This document shows positions 41,950-54,582 of a stretch of 64,000 nucleotides of DNA, one piece after another. Both the position numbers and the translations under genes were made by a program. The notes beneath the pieces were generated by a model that made no database searches, was not told where the DNA came from, and worked only from the letters and a program-made list of their open reading frames with translations. The DNA comes from Baylisascaris procyonis (Eukaryota; Nematoda; Chromadorea; Rhabditida; Ascarididae), in assembly GCA_037389465.1 (NCBI GenBank), contig JAZARR010000146.1, positions 7,339,501 to 7,403,500 on the forward strand, given 5' to 3'. How positions within the stretch are numbered: the stretch's first letter is position 1; each line of letters opens with the position of its first letter.

Positions 41950-43500
41950 ATTGATGCCGTCGTAACTAGTCGATTGTGAGCCGTGCAGCAGCAACACGCA
42001 CGCAGATAGGGGTTGCACGTGTGCAAGAGCTGAGCTGAGGCGGGACGTGCTTAGGAGCAGCCTTCATTGGCGAGGCGCACCCAAAAGTGCACAGCGAGCG
42101 AGCCGTATGAGCACTCAGAAACTGACTCACACCCACAACGATTCCGCAACAAATAATGTCTGCCCATTCCTGGAGATGGATCCACACCTCGCACCACACC
42201 TCTATTCCATGCATAACCGCACGCATTATGCACGTACGTCGGCTCGCATTTTCACTTTCATAACACTAATAATGTTGCTGCGGCCGCTTTAGCCTTTATG
42301 CAGTCAGTAGATGCTGCACTTTATCAGTTACTCCTATGAAAGTAGTAACACCGACAGCATTGTGATATAGCTGTAAATAGTAACAGTGAGCATCGTAGGA
42401 ATACATGGTGCTCAGATCTCGATCTCTGCGCAATAAAGCAGCTCTCATTGAGGAAATGGAAATTGTGGGGTCGCCGTCCTGATAAACTGAGAAGAAACTG
42501 CATGAGGCACGAATGACAGAGATGCACTGGTATGAGCTGTGCAAGAAATGCAGTGTTGCGCGTTAATCGCGATGTGTAGTTGACGGGTAAGGAATGTGAG
42601 AGTGGCGTGGCAGCATGTTCGACCCTGACCGCTGGTCAGCGGGAACGGCACTCCGTGTAGTGCCTCAGATGCAATGCACGCACATGTGAACACCCCAACA
42701 GAGCACCCAGTGCGAACGGACGTTAGAAAACGAAAGAAACACATCGTATGAGCGAGCGCGTCGTGCGACTCTCTGCCTATCTGCCTATGCTGCATCCTTC
42801 TGTGTGACGCTCGATTGGCACACCTCTTTGGTTACCCTCTCGTTTTCCTCTCTCTAGACCATCGTCACCGCCCCGTACCACAGCACTATTCGCGCCAAAT
42901 TTGAATTGTACCCCACAACAAATGTGAGAACGCAAAAAAAACGAGGTCATTGCCCCCCCCCCCTCCCCACCCCGCTAATAAATGAAACAACACTAATACT
43001 ACAGCATCTCTCATCGGCGCATGAATGCATTTGCACGGAAGAACGCATGCATCCTCCAACAACGAACGAATATTTTGAAGCAACATCGCCCGATCGTCCT
43101 ATCACTTCGATCCCCCACTGCTGCCAGCCAATCTTGCTGCCATACCACATTTACGCAAGTACAACTTGCATTTTGTACAACTCAAATTGGGCATAACCGG
43201 TGCATTCGACATTTGGTGCTTCAAGTCCACGCAACACTGCCTGTACTCCCTACAGGAAACGTTTTGAGGTGGAGCAATTCAGTGAAGACTGGAAATGCAC
43301 ACATGTGCTGCGGTGTTTACAAGGGCAGACAAGCAGTACGCGCTAAGTATCTCGTTGTTGCAGCTGCGGAGAACGCTGATAAAGCGTAAAGTGCGTTGCC
43401 CTAAGTAGAAAATTTTCAACTGGTGACAGCTGTGCAAGAAGCATCTCTCTAGCTGTCGTGATCGCATCAAAATATCGCTGTGAGATTCCATAGAAAAGAA
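41950..43500. other. GC-richer island in the intergenic region
   Basis: By eye this stretch is clearly richer in G and C than its neighbours. It contains CG dinucleotides, a GCGGCCGC octamer near 42,280 and a C-rich tract near 42,951-42,970. Many overlapping frames of 60-122 codons exist on both strands, as expected from a lack of TAA/TAG in GC-richer DNA. None shows a known domain or splice-consistent continuation. It could be a promoter or an unrecognised non-coding or lineage-specific exon. Confidence 0.45.
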
Positions 43501-45479
43501 CACTGACGGTGCGCCGTATTCAAGTAGTTTTTCGATGCACTGAGGACAATGTCGAAAATTCGTTCAAGTTTTTTTTTTCATAATGAGCGCTGAAAATGAA
43601 TTGCTAGAAGAAAAATCTAAATGATAGACAATGGATGAGTGAACAGAGCAAAAAACCGTAACTTTTGATTAAACTTTGTGCTTGGAGTGATCTTTTTCGG
43701 GGAATTTTTTTTTTTCGAAGGGGACGACGAAGATGGGGAGGAGAGGGAGAAGGCTAGACCGGGAGAGGGTTACCAAGTGAAGCTAACTTTCGAAAAGTTT
43801 CAGAAAAATGGTTGCTGAGGAATGGTTCTTAAGGTGATCCTTAAAAGGTTCCCGCTCCCCGTGCGACGGTGATTGAAATACACTTTTCGCAATCTTTTGC
43901 AAATCATTTGGTAGAAAATTTGCAAAAGCAAGTAAATCATTATTTAATTGATGTCGCAGTAAATCATCAAGGAGTAGAGAAATTCAAAACTGCAGCGTAA
44001 TAAAAAAACAGATATTGCATAACTTTCCATAGAAAAGCCTTCAATAAAAATTCCCACCGCTTAGAAATTTGTTATAAGCTACCTGTCGCATTAACTGAAC
44101 TCTCTCTTTCTTTTATAAATCTCCTAACTTCTCCCTTCCATATGAAATAGCCGATGCTTTCAATAGACCTCCTCTAGCCTTTAATTGGACGGCTCATCCC
44201 TCCAAAGAGAGGGCACCCTAACCCTATAATTTCATCAAAACTTGTAAGAGAAAATTTATTCGAAATCGAAGAGATGAGAAATGAACTCAGCGACTTTGTG
44301 AACGATGCGCAAGTACAGCGAATTGTCGCTCAAGTGACCGTTTTCAAACCCGTTAACCTTTTCCGGGAATCAGTCTAACGCTTTCATATGTGAATAAACC
44401 TACCGAGAAAATGTCTGAATTCATACCTAACAACAACTATCACATGCCTCATCTGTTGGTAATTAATTATTAAGCATATTGAAACACATAGAAGCTGGCT
44501 AAGTATTGTAGTGGAAATGATCATAAGATCGTTTAATGCGGGCTAGGATCCGCGTAAGATTCGATGGCATTGTTAAGCTTACGTTGCATGGAAGAGGAAA
44601 TGGGAGTATAGCACCTCTGCTAGGAAGCTGTGAAGTGAAATGTCGGGATTCACATTTTTTCAAAGCACAAGAGATGGCATGGAAGGACGTCAATGCAGAA
44701 GCCATTTCGATGAGCATGTTTGGTTGAGCGAGTGACGTTCGTCGATGTGATATATTGCTTTCGCAAGCAACGAGAGGACTTCTCACACGATGTTAGAGGG
44801 CGAATGAACGCTGCTGATTCGACCATTCGATTAATCAGCGGCTAAACATAACGATGAATAACTGTATCGTGAGAAGTCATACGATCGTCAGCACCCCCAA
44901 AACCAACAAAAATTCCGAGATAATTTGGTTTGGATGAACAGCGTTGAGTCATCATTTCCTTTACATGCCGATAATAGGCTCAATTGTTGCCCATCTCAAA
45001 TTTCACCTTCAATTGTACGGATGTTAGCTAACTGATGATCGCATAAGTGATTAAATATAGAGATATAAACCATAACTTTGATTTAAAGGTTTCATTATGT
45101 TGTTCTGTTGTTCGCAATGACGTAGATCTATTAGTGCTATTGACGGTGTTAAATAGTTAAAGTTGCATTCGAGTGGAAATTCTATGAATTCGATAAAGGT
45201 GTGCAAATTCATTAAGGAATTATCTTTATACGATGTCAACACAATAATGACACAGGTGATAGTGCTTTTGAATGTTTACTAAATCAATAAGTATGAGCTT
45301 TATGAATGTCGCACGAAACTTTCTTTATAGCATAGTGCGCATCCGATTGCGTTCGATGATCACTACTCATGCTTTTAGGGAAAGAAAATCTTGAGTATTT
45401 CATGCTATCAATGGATCCAGCGATACTCGAGCCACTGTATTCTACCGACTCTCCAAGTCTTATGAAAGATTCTAGTCAA

Positions 45480-45480
<1 letters not shown>

Positions 45481-45570
<90 letters not shown>
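45481..45570. repeat. (TA)n microsatellite
   Basis: About 90 bp of TA repeat. Confidence 0.97.
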
Positions 45571-45573
<3 letters not shown>

Positions 45574-46584
45574 TTGTATAGTATTTATAACATATGTAGG
45601 AATGTGAACATCTATATGCATATGTTATATATTATACATCATAGTTGTGGGAGGAAGTTGAAATGTTTTATAATCTTGCAAGAGGAAAAAGAAGACAACG
45701 TACTCATTCACGAAGCACGATGGAACTGGCCAACGCCTTCACGACAAAGCAATTACGATTCGATATTGATCGATCGATACGCTCTTCACCTGTTACGTTC
45801 TCATACCTTATCAGGTTGAATGCAATAGGCACCGCATTATGACGATGATTCCTTCGATGTCCCATTCCGATGTGGGTTCACCTAGCCTTCCTCTTTTTTT
45901 TCTAAATAAACAACTCATATGAAAAATATTTTACTGTTTTGCTTAGTGGAAATTCGCTTCAAACCGAATAATACATTTAAAAAATCTCTCCGATCACTAA
46001 TTAGAAACATCGAAGTATGATCAAAAACTATTGGAATATTAAAAATCGAATTCAAAAAGTTTGGAAGTATGTTCGTCGTCATCCAAAATAACTTTTAATC
46101 ATAAAGATTTTTAGAGTATTAATAACGAAATAACTAGTTGGATGATAAAACGAATGACCACCAGAAATAAGATTAAATTAGATCTTTTCATATGTGCTTG
46201 AAAATGCCCCCCTAACAATAGAAGATGCAATGAGTTTCATATTCTCTTCGGTGGAATGCAATTGCTACGTATATCTATCTAGTGGCTGAACAAGAATAAT
46301 CGATCACAAAAAAGACTCCCCCAAATTGCGATTTTTTTCATACCAAATTTACAGTAACCGCATGATCGCTTCTTCTGAGATGTACGATCGGAAATAGTCA
46401 AATAGGAGAACAGTTTTGAAATAATCTCGAAGAGGGAGAATTTCAAACAAAACTTGGAACATATGACAATAAATGCTTTTTGCTGATGCTTGTTCATCTT
46501 GTTTGGGTTTATGGTATATAGTGATTCACGTATGTGCTTACTGATAGCTTACATAAAAGAGAACCAACATTTTAGCGAACGAAT

Positions 46585-46644
46585 TCAGCGAAAATCATTG
46601 CAAATATTGCAATCTCAGCGAAAATCATTGCAAATATTGCAATC
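46585..46644. repeat. Perfect 30-bp tandem duplication
   Basis: Two identical 30-bp copies (46585-46614 and 46615-46644), each beginning TCAGCGAAAATCATTGC. Confidence 0.95.
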
Positions 46645-49600
46645 GGTTTATCAAAAATGCTATCGATATCGGAAAACTAAGCAACCGTTCAAGCGATTGA
46701 GTTATTCAAATTAGATTATGCGCTTAAATTTTTATAAGATAGTTTGTATTCTTTGGTTGAACTACGAAGAGATGGAGCAAGATGGATACATACAAAGAAA
46801 TGGTGAAAATCATTGTTATCAATGACTCTTATAGATAATCTCGGCTGGTGTTTCAATGCTAAACAATCTTCCTAAATAATTTGTTATTCCGCCGATCAGA
46901 TTAATGAGTTCTGCAAATGCAAAACATTAATAACAACAGCAAAAAAGACATTGCACATACTAACGTGTTTTACTCCGAGCCAACTGTTTGTATAAATCGG
47001 TTGCGAAGTAATCGTTGTTTTCTGCTGAGAGTAGACCGATTGAGCCAAAAAAAATTCGACTGAAACTCACGGAGGGAGGTTTGCGAATATGCACGAATAG
47101 TTCCACAATTGCAAAAAAAAAAAAAAAAAGCGCGAGAATGACTGAACAATAAATTTTTGACTAAAGAAAATGACTTCAGGAATCAGTGAACGGCTGAAGA
47201 CATAAGTTATGGTGCGATGAGAATAAGCTGATAAAATACGACATACTCGTGGAAAACAATTGTTTGATGTGTGTAGGCTGAGTTCGATTTCGACTACAAG
47301 CGGGAATTTGGTGGGAAAAGGCGTGAAATACTTTAGCTTCTTCTTTTGATTTAGTGATAATATCCAGCGCTAGAATTGAAGCTTCATTGAAGGAGTAAAT
47401 TTAGCGATATCGTATTGCCTGGGAAGACAAGCGCAACGAATAAATTTCACCTCTGAAAAATATTTCAGTAATTAATTAAACGTAAGAAAAGTGGGCTGAT
47501 TTCTTACAAAATTTACCTGACTCGATAAACCTAGCTCCTTAACTCGTTTATTGATGCTCTTTATTTGCATAATATAGAAAGCAAGTTTTAAAACAGAAAG
47601 AACATGCCAGAGAAGCGAATATGATATACGCTACTGTGCATTCCGTTTACCTGACAATCACCTTTACAGGTTATCAATAGATAACAAAATATGCAAGACA
47701 ATGCTGTCATGTTTTAATTGACACCATTGCTCGTGCAAATTTTCCACAAAATTCTTTCCTTTTTGCTAACATTTGACTAGTTTAATATGAAGATTCGATA
47801 GATGCAAAAATGCATGGAATTTTTTAAAGCATCCCTAAATGCATCCAACTCCTTAATAATTTAATAGGTCAGAGTGAAATATCGTTGCTATATGGTACAC
47901 ATCACACTCGGCATATTTTATAACTGTAACTGCAATACTTCCCAACTTCGAATAATCGGACAGACAGACATAAACATACTCAGAAAGACGGATCGCCTTC
48001 ATGCATTTTGTTAACGCATATTTGCGAAAGCACTAAAAAATAAGGGTGAACAATGAAGGAAAAGCACATGGAAATGCAGTTTTTCGAAAGGACGAACGAA
48101 ACAAAGAAATGCTTTCATATAAATGACTGAAGTGTTGATAGTATATGTTGTTTGTTGCATAATCCCACATTTCGCTGCTGGTAACCGTTCCACTCTTCAA
48201 CTAAGAAATTAGTGCATCCGATAAGTTCGAAGTACCTTTGTTGTAGCACATTTCAGTAGTTGTAAATATGATTTAAGCAACCAATGTAAACGTCAGTTGC
48301 TCGCCTATGAAGGTTCCATGGGAGCATAAGTAAGGATTCGTTGCTACGAGAGTTTTTATCATTTGCAGTTGAATTTAGCCAAATGATAGATCAAACCAAT
48401 CTGATGGTCATCCTCCTCTATTCAATAACCTAGTATGCGTAAATAGATTAATATGAGAAAAATGAGCCATATTTGAAGGAGTTAAAGAGGACCGGAAATG
48501 AAAATCACTGAAATAAGGAAGCGATCAAGCAGATTTGGGAATATTTCAGTATAATTCAAAAAAAAAAAAATTCTATCAAAGGAGTCTAAATCAAGCAGAA
48601 TAAATTGCTGGACAATGTTTCCGTCCTGAAAGCTCAAGCTTATGATTGATAAGAGTGGTTAGAGCTATGCGATTTTCACGAGAAAGCGAAAAATTTTACA
48701 AAATTTGTGACAAATATTTAGAAAAAAGGAACCGAGTATAACTGCAATAACGTCGATAAAATCATACAAAACTTGCAAATATTATGTGAAAAATGCGAAG
48801 AGTGGAATTGCAGATCGAGAATAAGCGAATATACAGTTTAGGAGTAGGAAAAATGCAATATGAGCTCAGCTTAACAATAATTTGAGGAGGTAATCTTAAA
48901 TTCAGAAGAAATTTAGCATACATAATGAAGCGTCTAAGTGAACACTCTCTAGAGTTTAGCTCATGCATCAAGTGTGAGAGGTTATAAAATACAAGAAAAA
49001 CCAACCTTTATCTTAGATTCAACCTCTCAACGGCTACAATGATTGTGCTTTCATATTGAGTCATCGACAAAAAAGATGGCAAGATATAAGCCACCATCAT
49101 CGCATATGCTTACCTAAATTGCATAAATTATTTTTGAAACAATTGAAGATTTATTGGAATCACAGGATTGTACATTTCTGCAAATCAATCTTATTTAAAT
49201 TTCTAGGATAAGATGAGCAATATAAGTTGCGAGAACATTTAGATGTATCAAATAAAAAAACAAATTACGATTATATCTTCAATTTCAACTACCTTTATTA
49301 TTAGTTTCCTAATACTATTTGTTGCAAATGTATATCTATTTACCGACTTTTATTAGGGCTCTTCTATAGAATTTCAAGCAAGTCGAATTATTGATGGCAC
49401 ATTATTTTCTAGTGAATCTTCTAATTAGTGCTAATATTAAAGAAGAAATTCTAATAATTTCACGAAAAACGAGAGTAGTTTTATCGTAGAGTTCATGTAC
49501 AATATATCGGAATTGCTACATATGTCTATATTTTTTTGGCTACTAAAAGAAAATATTAGAGATAAATATAAAACCGTGTTAAGTGAAAACGAAGATATCA

Positions 49601-52600
49601 TCCACATATCGACACATGCATAAATTAGTACTATTGAGTCTGCTATGTTTTCACTATCTAACTACTAAAATTGAATCAGCGATACCCAACAAGGCATTCT
49701 TCCTCCTATTTCCTTCCTCCAATCCTCCCTTCCCCTCCCACTCAACACCACTCCGCCAACAACTTAAATATGAAATCTATACGTCCTTAATATATCTCAC
49801 CATTAACTTAGTAGACAACGTATTTGACCCCGACTGATGAAAACCTATGAATGCCGACACATTTGCCCGTGTAAATGTTGAACCATATTTGTTGACTTAA
49901 CCGTGTGTTTGATCTTCGTAAAAGTTGTTGAAACAGTTGAATCAGTTGGTACAACCAGTCTATGATGTACTTGTGCGGAAGTAATGTAGTATTTTTTTTT
50001 TCAAATTTAATAATAGAATCCATCTTCCTATAGTAATCTTTTTTTTACAGTTTAGTAATTTTAGTACATCGTTTACAATTTCGTAACCACGTAGATCTTT
50101 TTTTTTCTAATTTAATGATATAGTGCACATTTTCATTGAGTAATTCATCTTTTCTTCTCAAAAAAAAGACGCTTTCTTTCTTTCAACAAATGGTTTTTGT
50201 GTTGACGAGCGGATGTTGAATTACGCCGGCTAACATTGTTGCCGTATGCCTCTAAAGAATGCTTTCTTGTCATTCATTTCCTTTCATTTGAAAAAAAACC
50301 TTGAAAAAGTATTTTATTCATATTGAATAATTTAGTAAACCATCGAATTACCTTTTCATCGAGAATTTACTGGATGTTAAGGTGAATTATCGAATATTAA
50401 GCTTAAATTATTGAATATTAAATAAATATTAAATAAAATACCATTGTATCCGGCAATGGCTCGTTGAATGATGCGTAGAGTAGAGTGACATTCCGAGTGA
50501 AGGAGAAAGAATATTGAGTGGTATTGCGTTGGTTGGATTGCAATTTTGCGATGACAATATATGAGTGAGTCATCGAGCAAATCGAGAACGCTTCTAGCTC
50601 TTTCACACGCAAACACCATTTCTAAAATTCCACATGAAGGTGCTCCGTATAGAAATTCAAGATAACGCATAAACCCTCTTTATGTCAGTCAGCAAAATTT
50701 GCGTTCGGTAATCTGCCACCATTTTTAAAGATCTTTGATTCTTTATGAGTGCATTAAAATGCGAAAATTAACCAAAAAAAAAAAAAAAAATCCATCAATA
50801 CACATATAAGAAAACCTCTCGTTTTATAATTGTTGCTGAAACATTTCTAGGCGAATGATGTACTTTTTATTAATTAGAAATTTGCAAAAAAAAAAAACAA
50901 GAAAAAATAGTTGTAGGAAAGCAACTCTAAGTTAGATATCGTTTCTTTTCTTTGGATTAAATCTACGAAAAAAACCTAATAGTACCTCTGGATATGGATA
51001 AGTGCAATTAATATATATGCAATTTTAAGATGAAACTTTTCATAGTACTATGAAATTACTTCTATGTTTTCTTACCAAAAAATTCTAGAAATTGCGTCCA
51101 TCATTTAGATTCCATCGCGAAAAAAAACTGCCTCTCTCATATTGAAAAAACTATGAAGCAATAATTACTGCTAACAATTAATTCAAATATTTTTGAATAC
51201 ACTTATTTATAATCAATTAAAAAAACACTCTTATTTCGAGTATTCAAAGATGACGAATAAATACGTTCAAAAGAGGAACATGACGAGATAGTAAAAACAC
51301 AACGAACGATTAGTGCACAACGTCCATTAAGCAAACGTTTTGTACACATCAATGACAATTCTCTAAAGCGCATCGATTCAAGACGAACATTTACGAATCA
51401 ATGCTTTATCTACTTTTAATAAATATCCGATTGTAGATTTTTTCCCTATAAACATATCTTAACATATAGTCAACAAATTCTAAATAGTATCTTTCTAACA
51501 AACCGTTTCGTTTAATGTCGTTGAATTTATGAAAATCATATCCACTAGTAAAAAAATTGAAATTAAAATTTCCACAAACTCTATAGAATCACATCTATCA
51601 GGAACAGAAATATTTTTCTTAAATTTAAGTATGAATAATGTTGATTAAAATATAAGATTGTAAAGAACTCTGTATAAGCGTCAAATTTATAAGTTTAAAG
51701 CAATAAGTTTTTATCGATAAATAATGGGAACAAAATTTTTTCCGGCATAATTGATTCAAACATTCGAAATTGGTCATAAGGCAATTACGATCACCGAATT
51801 AATTCGTAAGTAACTAGCGAACTAAATAGCATAATCTGAAAAAAAGATAAAAAGAAGGAAATACAACTAGGTTGCTTCGCTCACACTAAACGTAAAGTGA
51901 ATAAGAAATAAAAAGAGCGACGAATATACCCAATGAAAGTGATTATAGCACTCTTTAAAACAACCGATAGAATATATAAAAGTAACAGCATGCTTCATTC
52001 TATGATCATTTGCAACTGATAAGGTTGACGTTTAGCATAGCAGATAGAAAAAGAATCGCTTTTATACTGTTATGGTAAGAGAAAATTGCAGCAGAAACCA
52101 TTGATGTCATACATGGAGATTTTTTTTTTCTTTGCAACAATTTAATCGACTCGATTTCCTTCAAAAATTATAAGCAGTTCAAATTGCAATGAAAATCATG
52201 GTTAATTCGATATATTTAACGACTTGAAACGATTCACCTCCGCCGAATATCACTTCTATAGTGTAAACTGTGGCCTAAAAGTTAGAAGATAAACGAATTG
52301 TATTTATACATGCAGCTACTTTAAAAATTCTAAGAGATCGTTAAATATCGAATGCGAAAACATTGCCCCGAAATTACCACCAGGAATTGGAAAAATCTTC
52401 ATTTTGAAGCTTTCACTCAAAAATGGAGCTTATCAAACCATGGTACGCAGATATTTGTTGCTGTCGACATCTTTCCTCGTTTCCTTACCTGGAATTAAGG
52501 GATATATGATAAGATGATTGCGAGAGTGCTCTTTAAATCCCACACGGCTCTTCATACCGGGATCGCAGCGGGTCAATGTTAATAAGCAGAAGAAAGTCTG

Positions 52601-54140
52601 GTAGTTGATTGTGATACCAAATGTGAACCATCGCCGATTTCTGGATGATTGGACAATCAAGTTAAAAGCAGTGTGATCGCTTTCAGAGATGGTATTGAAG
52701 GAATGAAGAAGGCTTTCTTCAACTACTTGCTGGGATACGTTGCCACGCTAATCGTCAAATCTGATTCGAATAAAATCACGCTTAATCCAGTGAGTTGCAA
52801 AGATGGGAAAAAATCAAGAGCAAATTAAGACAGCTGCTTTCTTTTTTGACTCTCTCACATGAAGTAAGTAAATGAGTGAGTGATATTCTGTGAATCTACT
52901 CCTGGCAGCTCATGACCGTCTCGATTCTAGTCAAAGAAGGCCACCCACAAGTTGCGCGTTTTATTTTATTCAGCGCCTCATCACGAAATACATATGTGTG
53001 TGAAAAGCATGTGGAAAGCATAGGATAGATATAGAAAGAGATGATAAAAGAAACGAAAAAAGTGAAAAAAACCTAGATTCACACCTAACAACAAGTGTGC
53101 AGATTGCATAAGAAAATCTAGGACGGAGAGCCTGATAAGAAAAGCATCATCGCAACATATATAAGCAATGAGGGCATTTGAAATATGAGATTAGCGATAA
53201 GCCGGGGATGAAAACAACTTAGAGCTCCATGAAACTTGTAGCACTACTTATCTTCATGATATTTGCAAAGATAATATCCCATATGCGCACATACAGTAAT
53301 GAAGATTCCCAAAACGCTCTGTTTGTGGTGCATATTTTCCTGGCTAGTTAGAGGTCATTTCCATGCCACCTCCATTCAGCGATCTTTTCAACAACACAGC
53401 ATCTCTATTTCACAATAAAGAAAAATTAACGGTTGGGTGTTTAAAAATCCAAGAAAAGTTGCAGATATGGATCAACAAAGGATAGAGTGATTAAAGATAC
53501 GTAAAAATGCGGAAAATACGCATTAGAAAATAATTATAATCAGTTACAATCGTTAAATAGTGGATCCATTGGGCAGATAATTCCAAACTCCTCCTAAAAC
53601 GAGAGGAATTACTGGCCTTAACCATCTAACATAATAAGAAAGTCCAAATCAGATAACATCGAAAACAACTAGATTAAATACATCAGTTCATTTTGCTACC
53701 ATCCTTTGCGATTCGAGCATGGTATTGCTTCGAAAGCAATAGAAATTTTTTGAAAAAGAAAATACACAGAAATGGAATTCCGCGAAAGTTTTAACGACTT
53801 TGAAGCCTGAGTATAAAACTAACTCAGCTCTAAGATGTCGAGGGTGGAGGGAGTTGAATCAAAAAGATGAAACCCATCTCACAGTTACGCTGAAGTGGTA
53901 CAATGAATTTTTCTAGAAACTGCCTTAGTGAATCACTGTTGCGCTTTTTGATCACCTCAATATCGTTTTTGATATATGACGAATAAAATGGAGTATATAT
54001 TACAGAATGTGATGGCATAAACGATCAAAGTCCTCTAATAACTTATTAAACGGGTGTATTGCAAGCTACGGTTCGAAACTTTAGGTTTTGCTGCTTTCTG
54101 TTAGACTTGAAGAGCTTGATTATACCAGCCGAGGCCAATA

Positions 54141-54200
54141 CACGTGTATACCCACGATCCTTCACCATGTCATACGTATACACACAGATCCTTCACCATC
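54141..54200. repeat. Imperfect direct repeat, 31-bp period
   Basis: Two near copies share GATCCTTCACCAT (54156-54168 and 54187-54199), each preceded by a CGTRTAY-type segment. Confidence 0.7.
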
Positions 54201-54582
54201 CAGAATGGTAGATCGTTGTGTCTTAAAATAGCGATGAAAAAAAAGACTGTCGAGAGATCATTCTTATGATTCTATGAATCGGTTTTCCTACTTCAATAGC
54301 TTTGATATTCCTATAAAATCTTTATCTACTAAGTTTGATCTTCTTCATACAGTGCTTCAATTTTTACATATTGATCAACATTTAGTTTCATATCGAAACA
54401 TTTTTGCTCTTGTATTGCTGTGACATTGCTTGTCGAGAAGATCAATATCGAAAATCGGCGTATTCTTTCAAAGTAAAAATGACTTAAAAAAGCAAACATT
54501 GGCCAAGAGATGCCATTGTAACTGGTGCATCGATAGCGGTGTGAGGTTTGTGTAGCGGTTGATCCTGCTGGCATTCGACGTG

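Larger units (their letters stand above)
43501..54582. other. Intergenic, upstream of the LDL-receptor-like gene: no gene supported
   Basis: AT-rich DNA with homopolymers, a (TA)n run and two small direct duplications. One 84-codon frame (49583-49837, plus) has a signal-peptide-like segment starting at its second methionine (MHKLVLLSLLCFHYL), but nothing else supports it as a gene. I see no further LDLa-type exons upstream of 54,583. Confidence 0.5.

Noticed and set aside
42445..43389. Several frames of 60-122 codons in the GC-richer island
   Set aside because: They overlap on both strands, have no domain, and are explained by fewer AT-rich stop codons.
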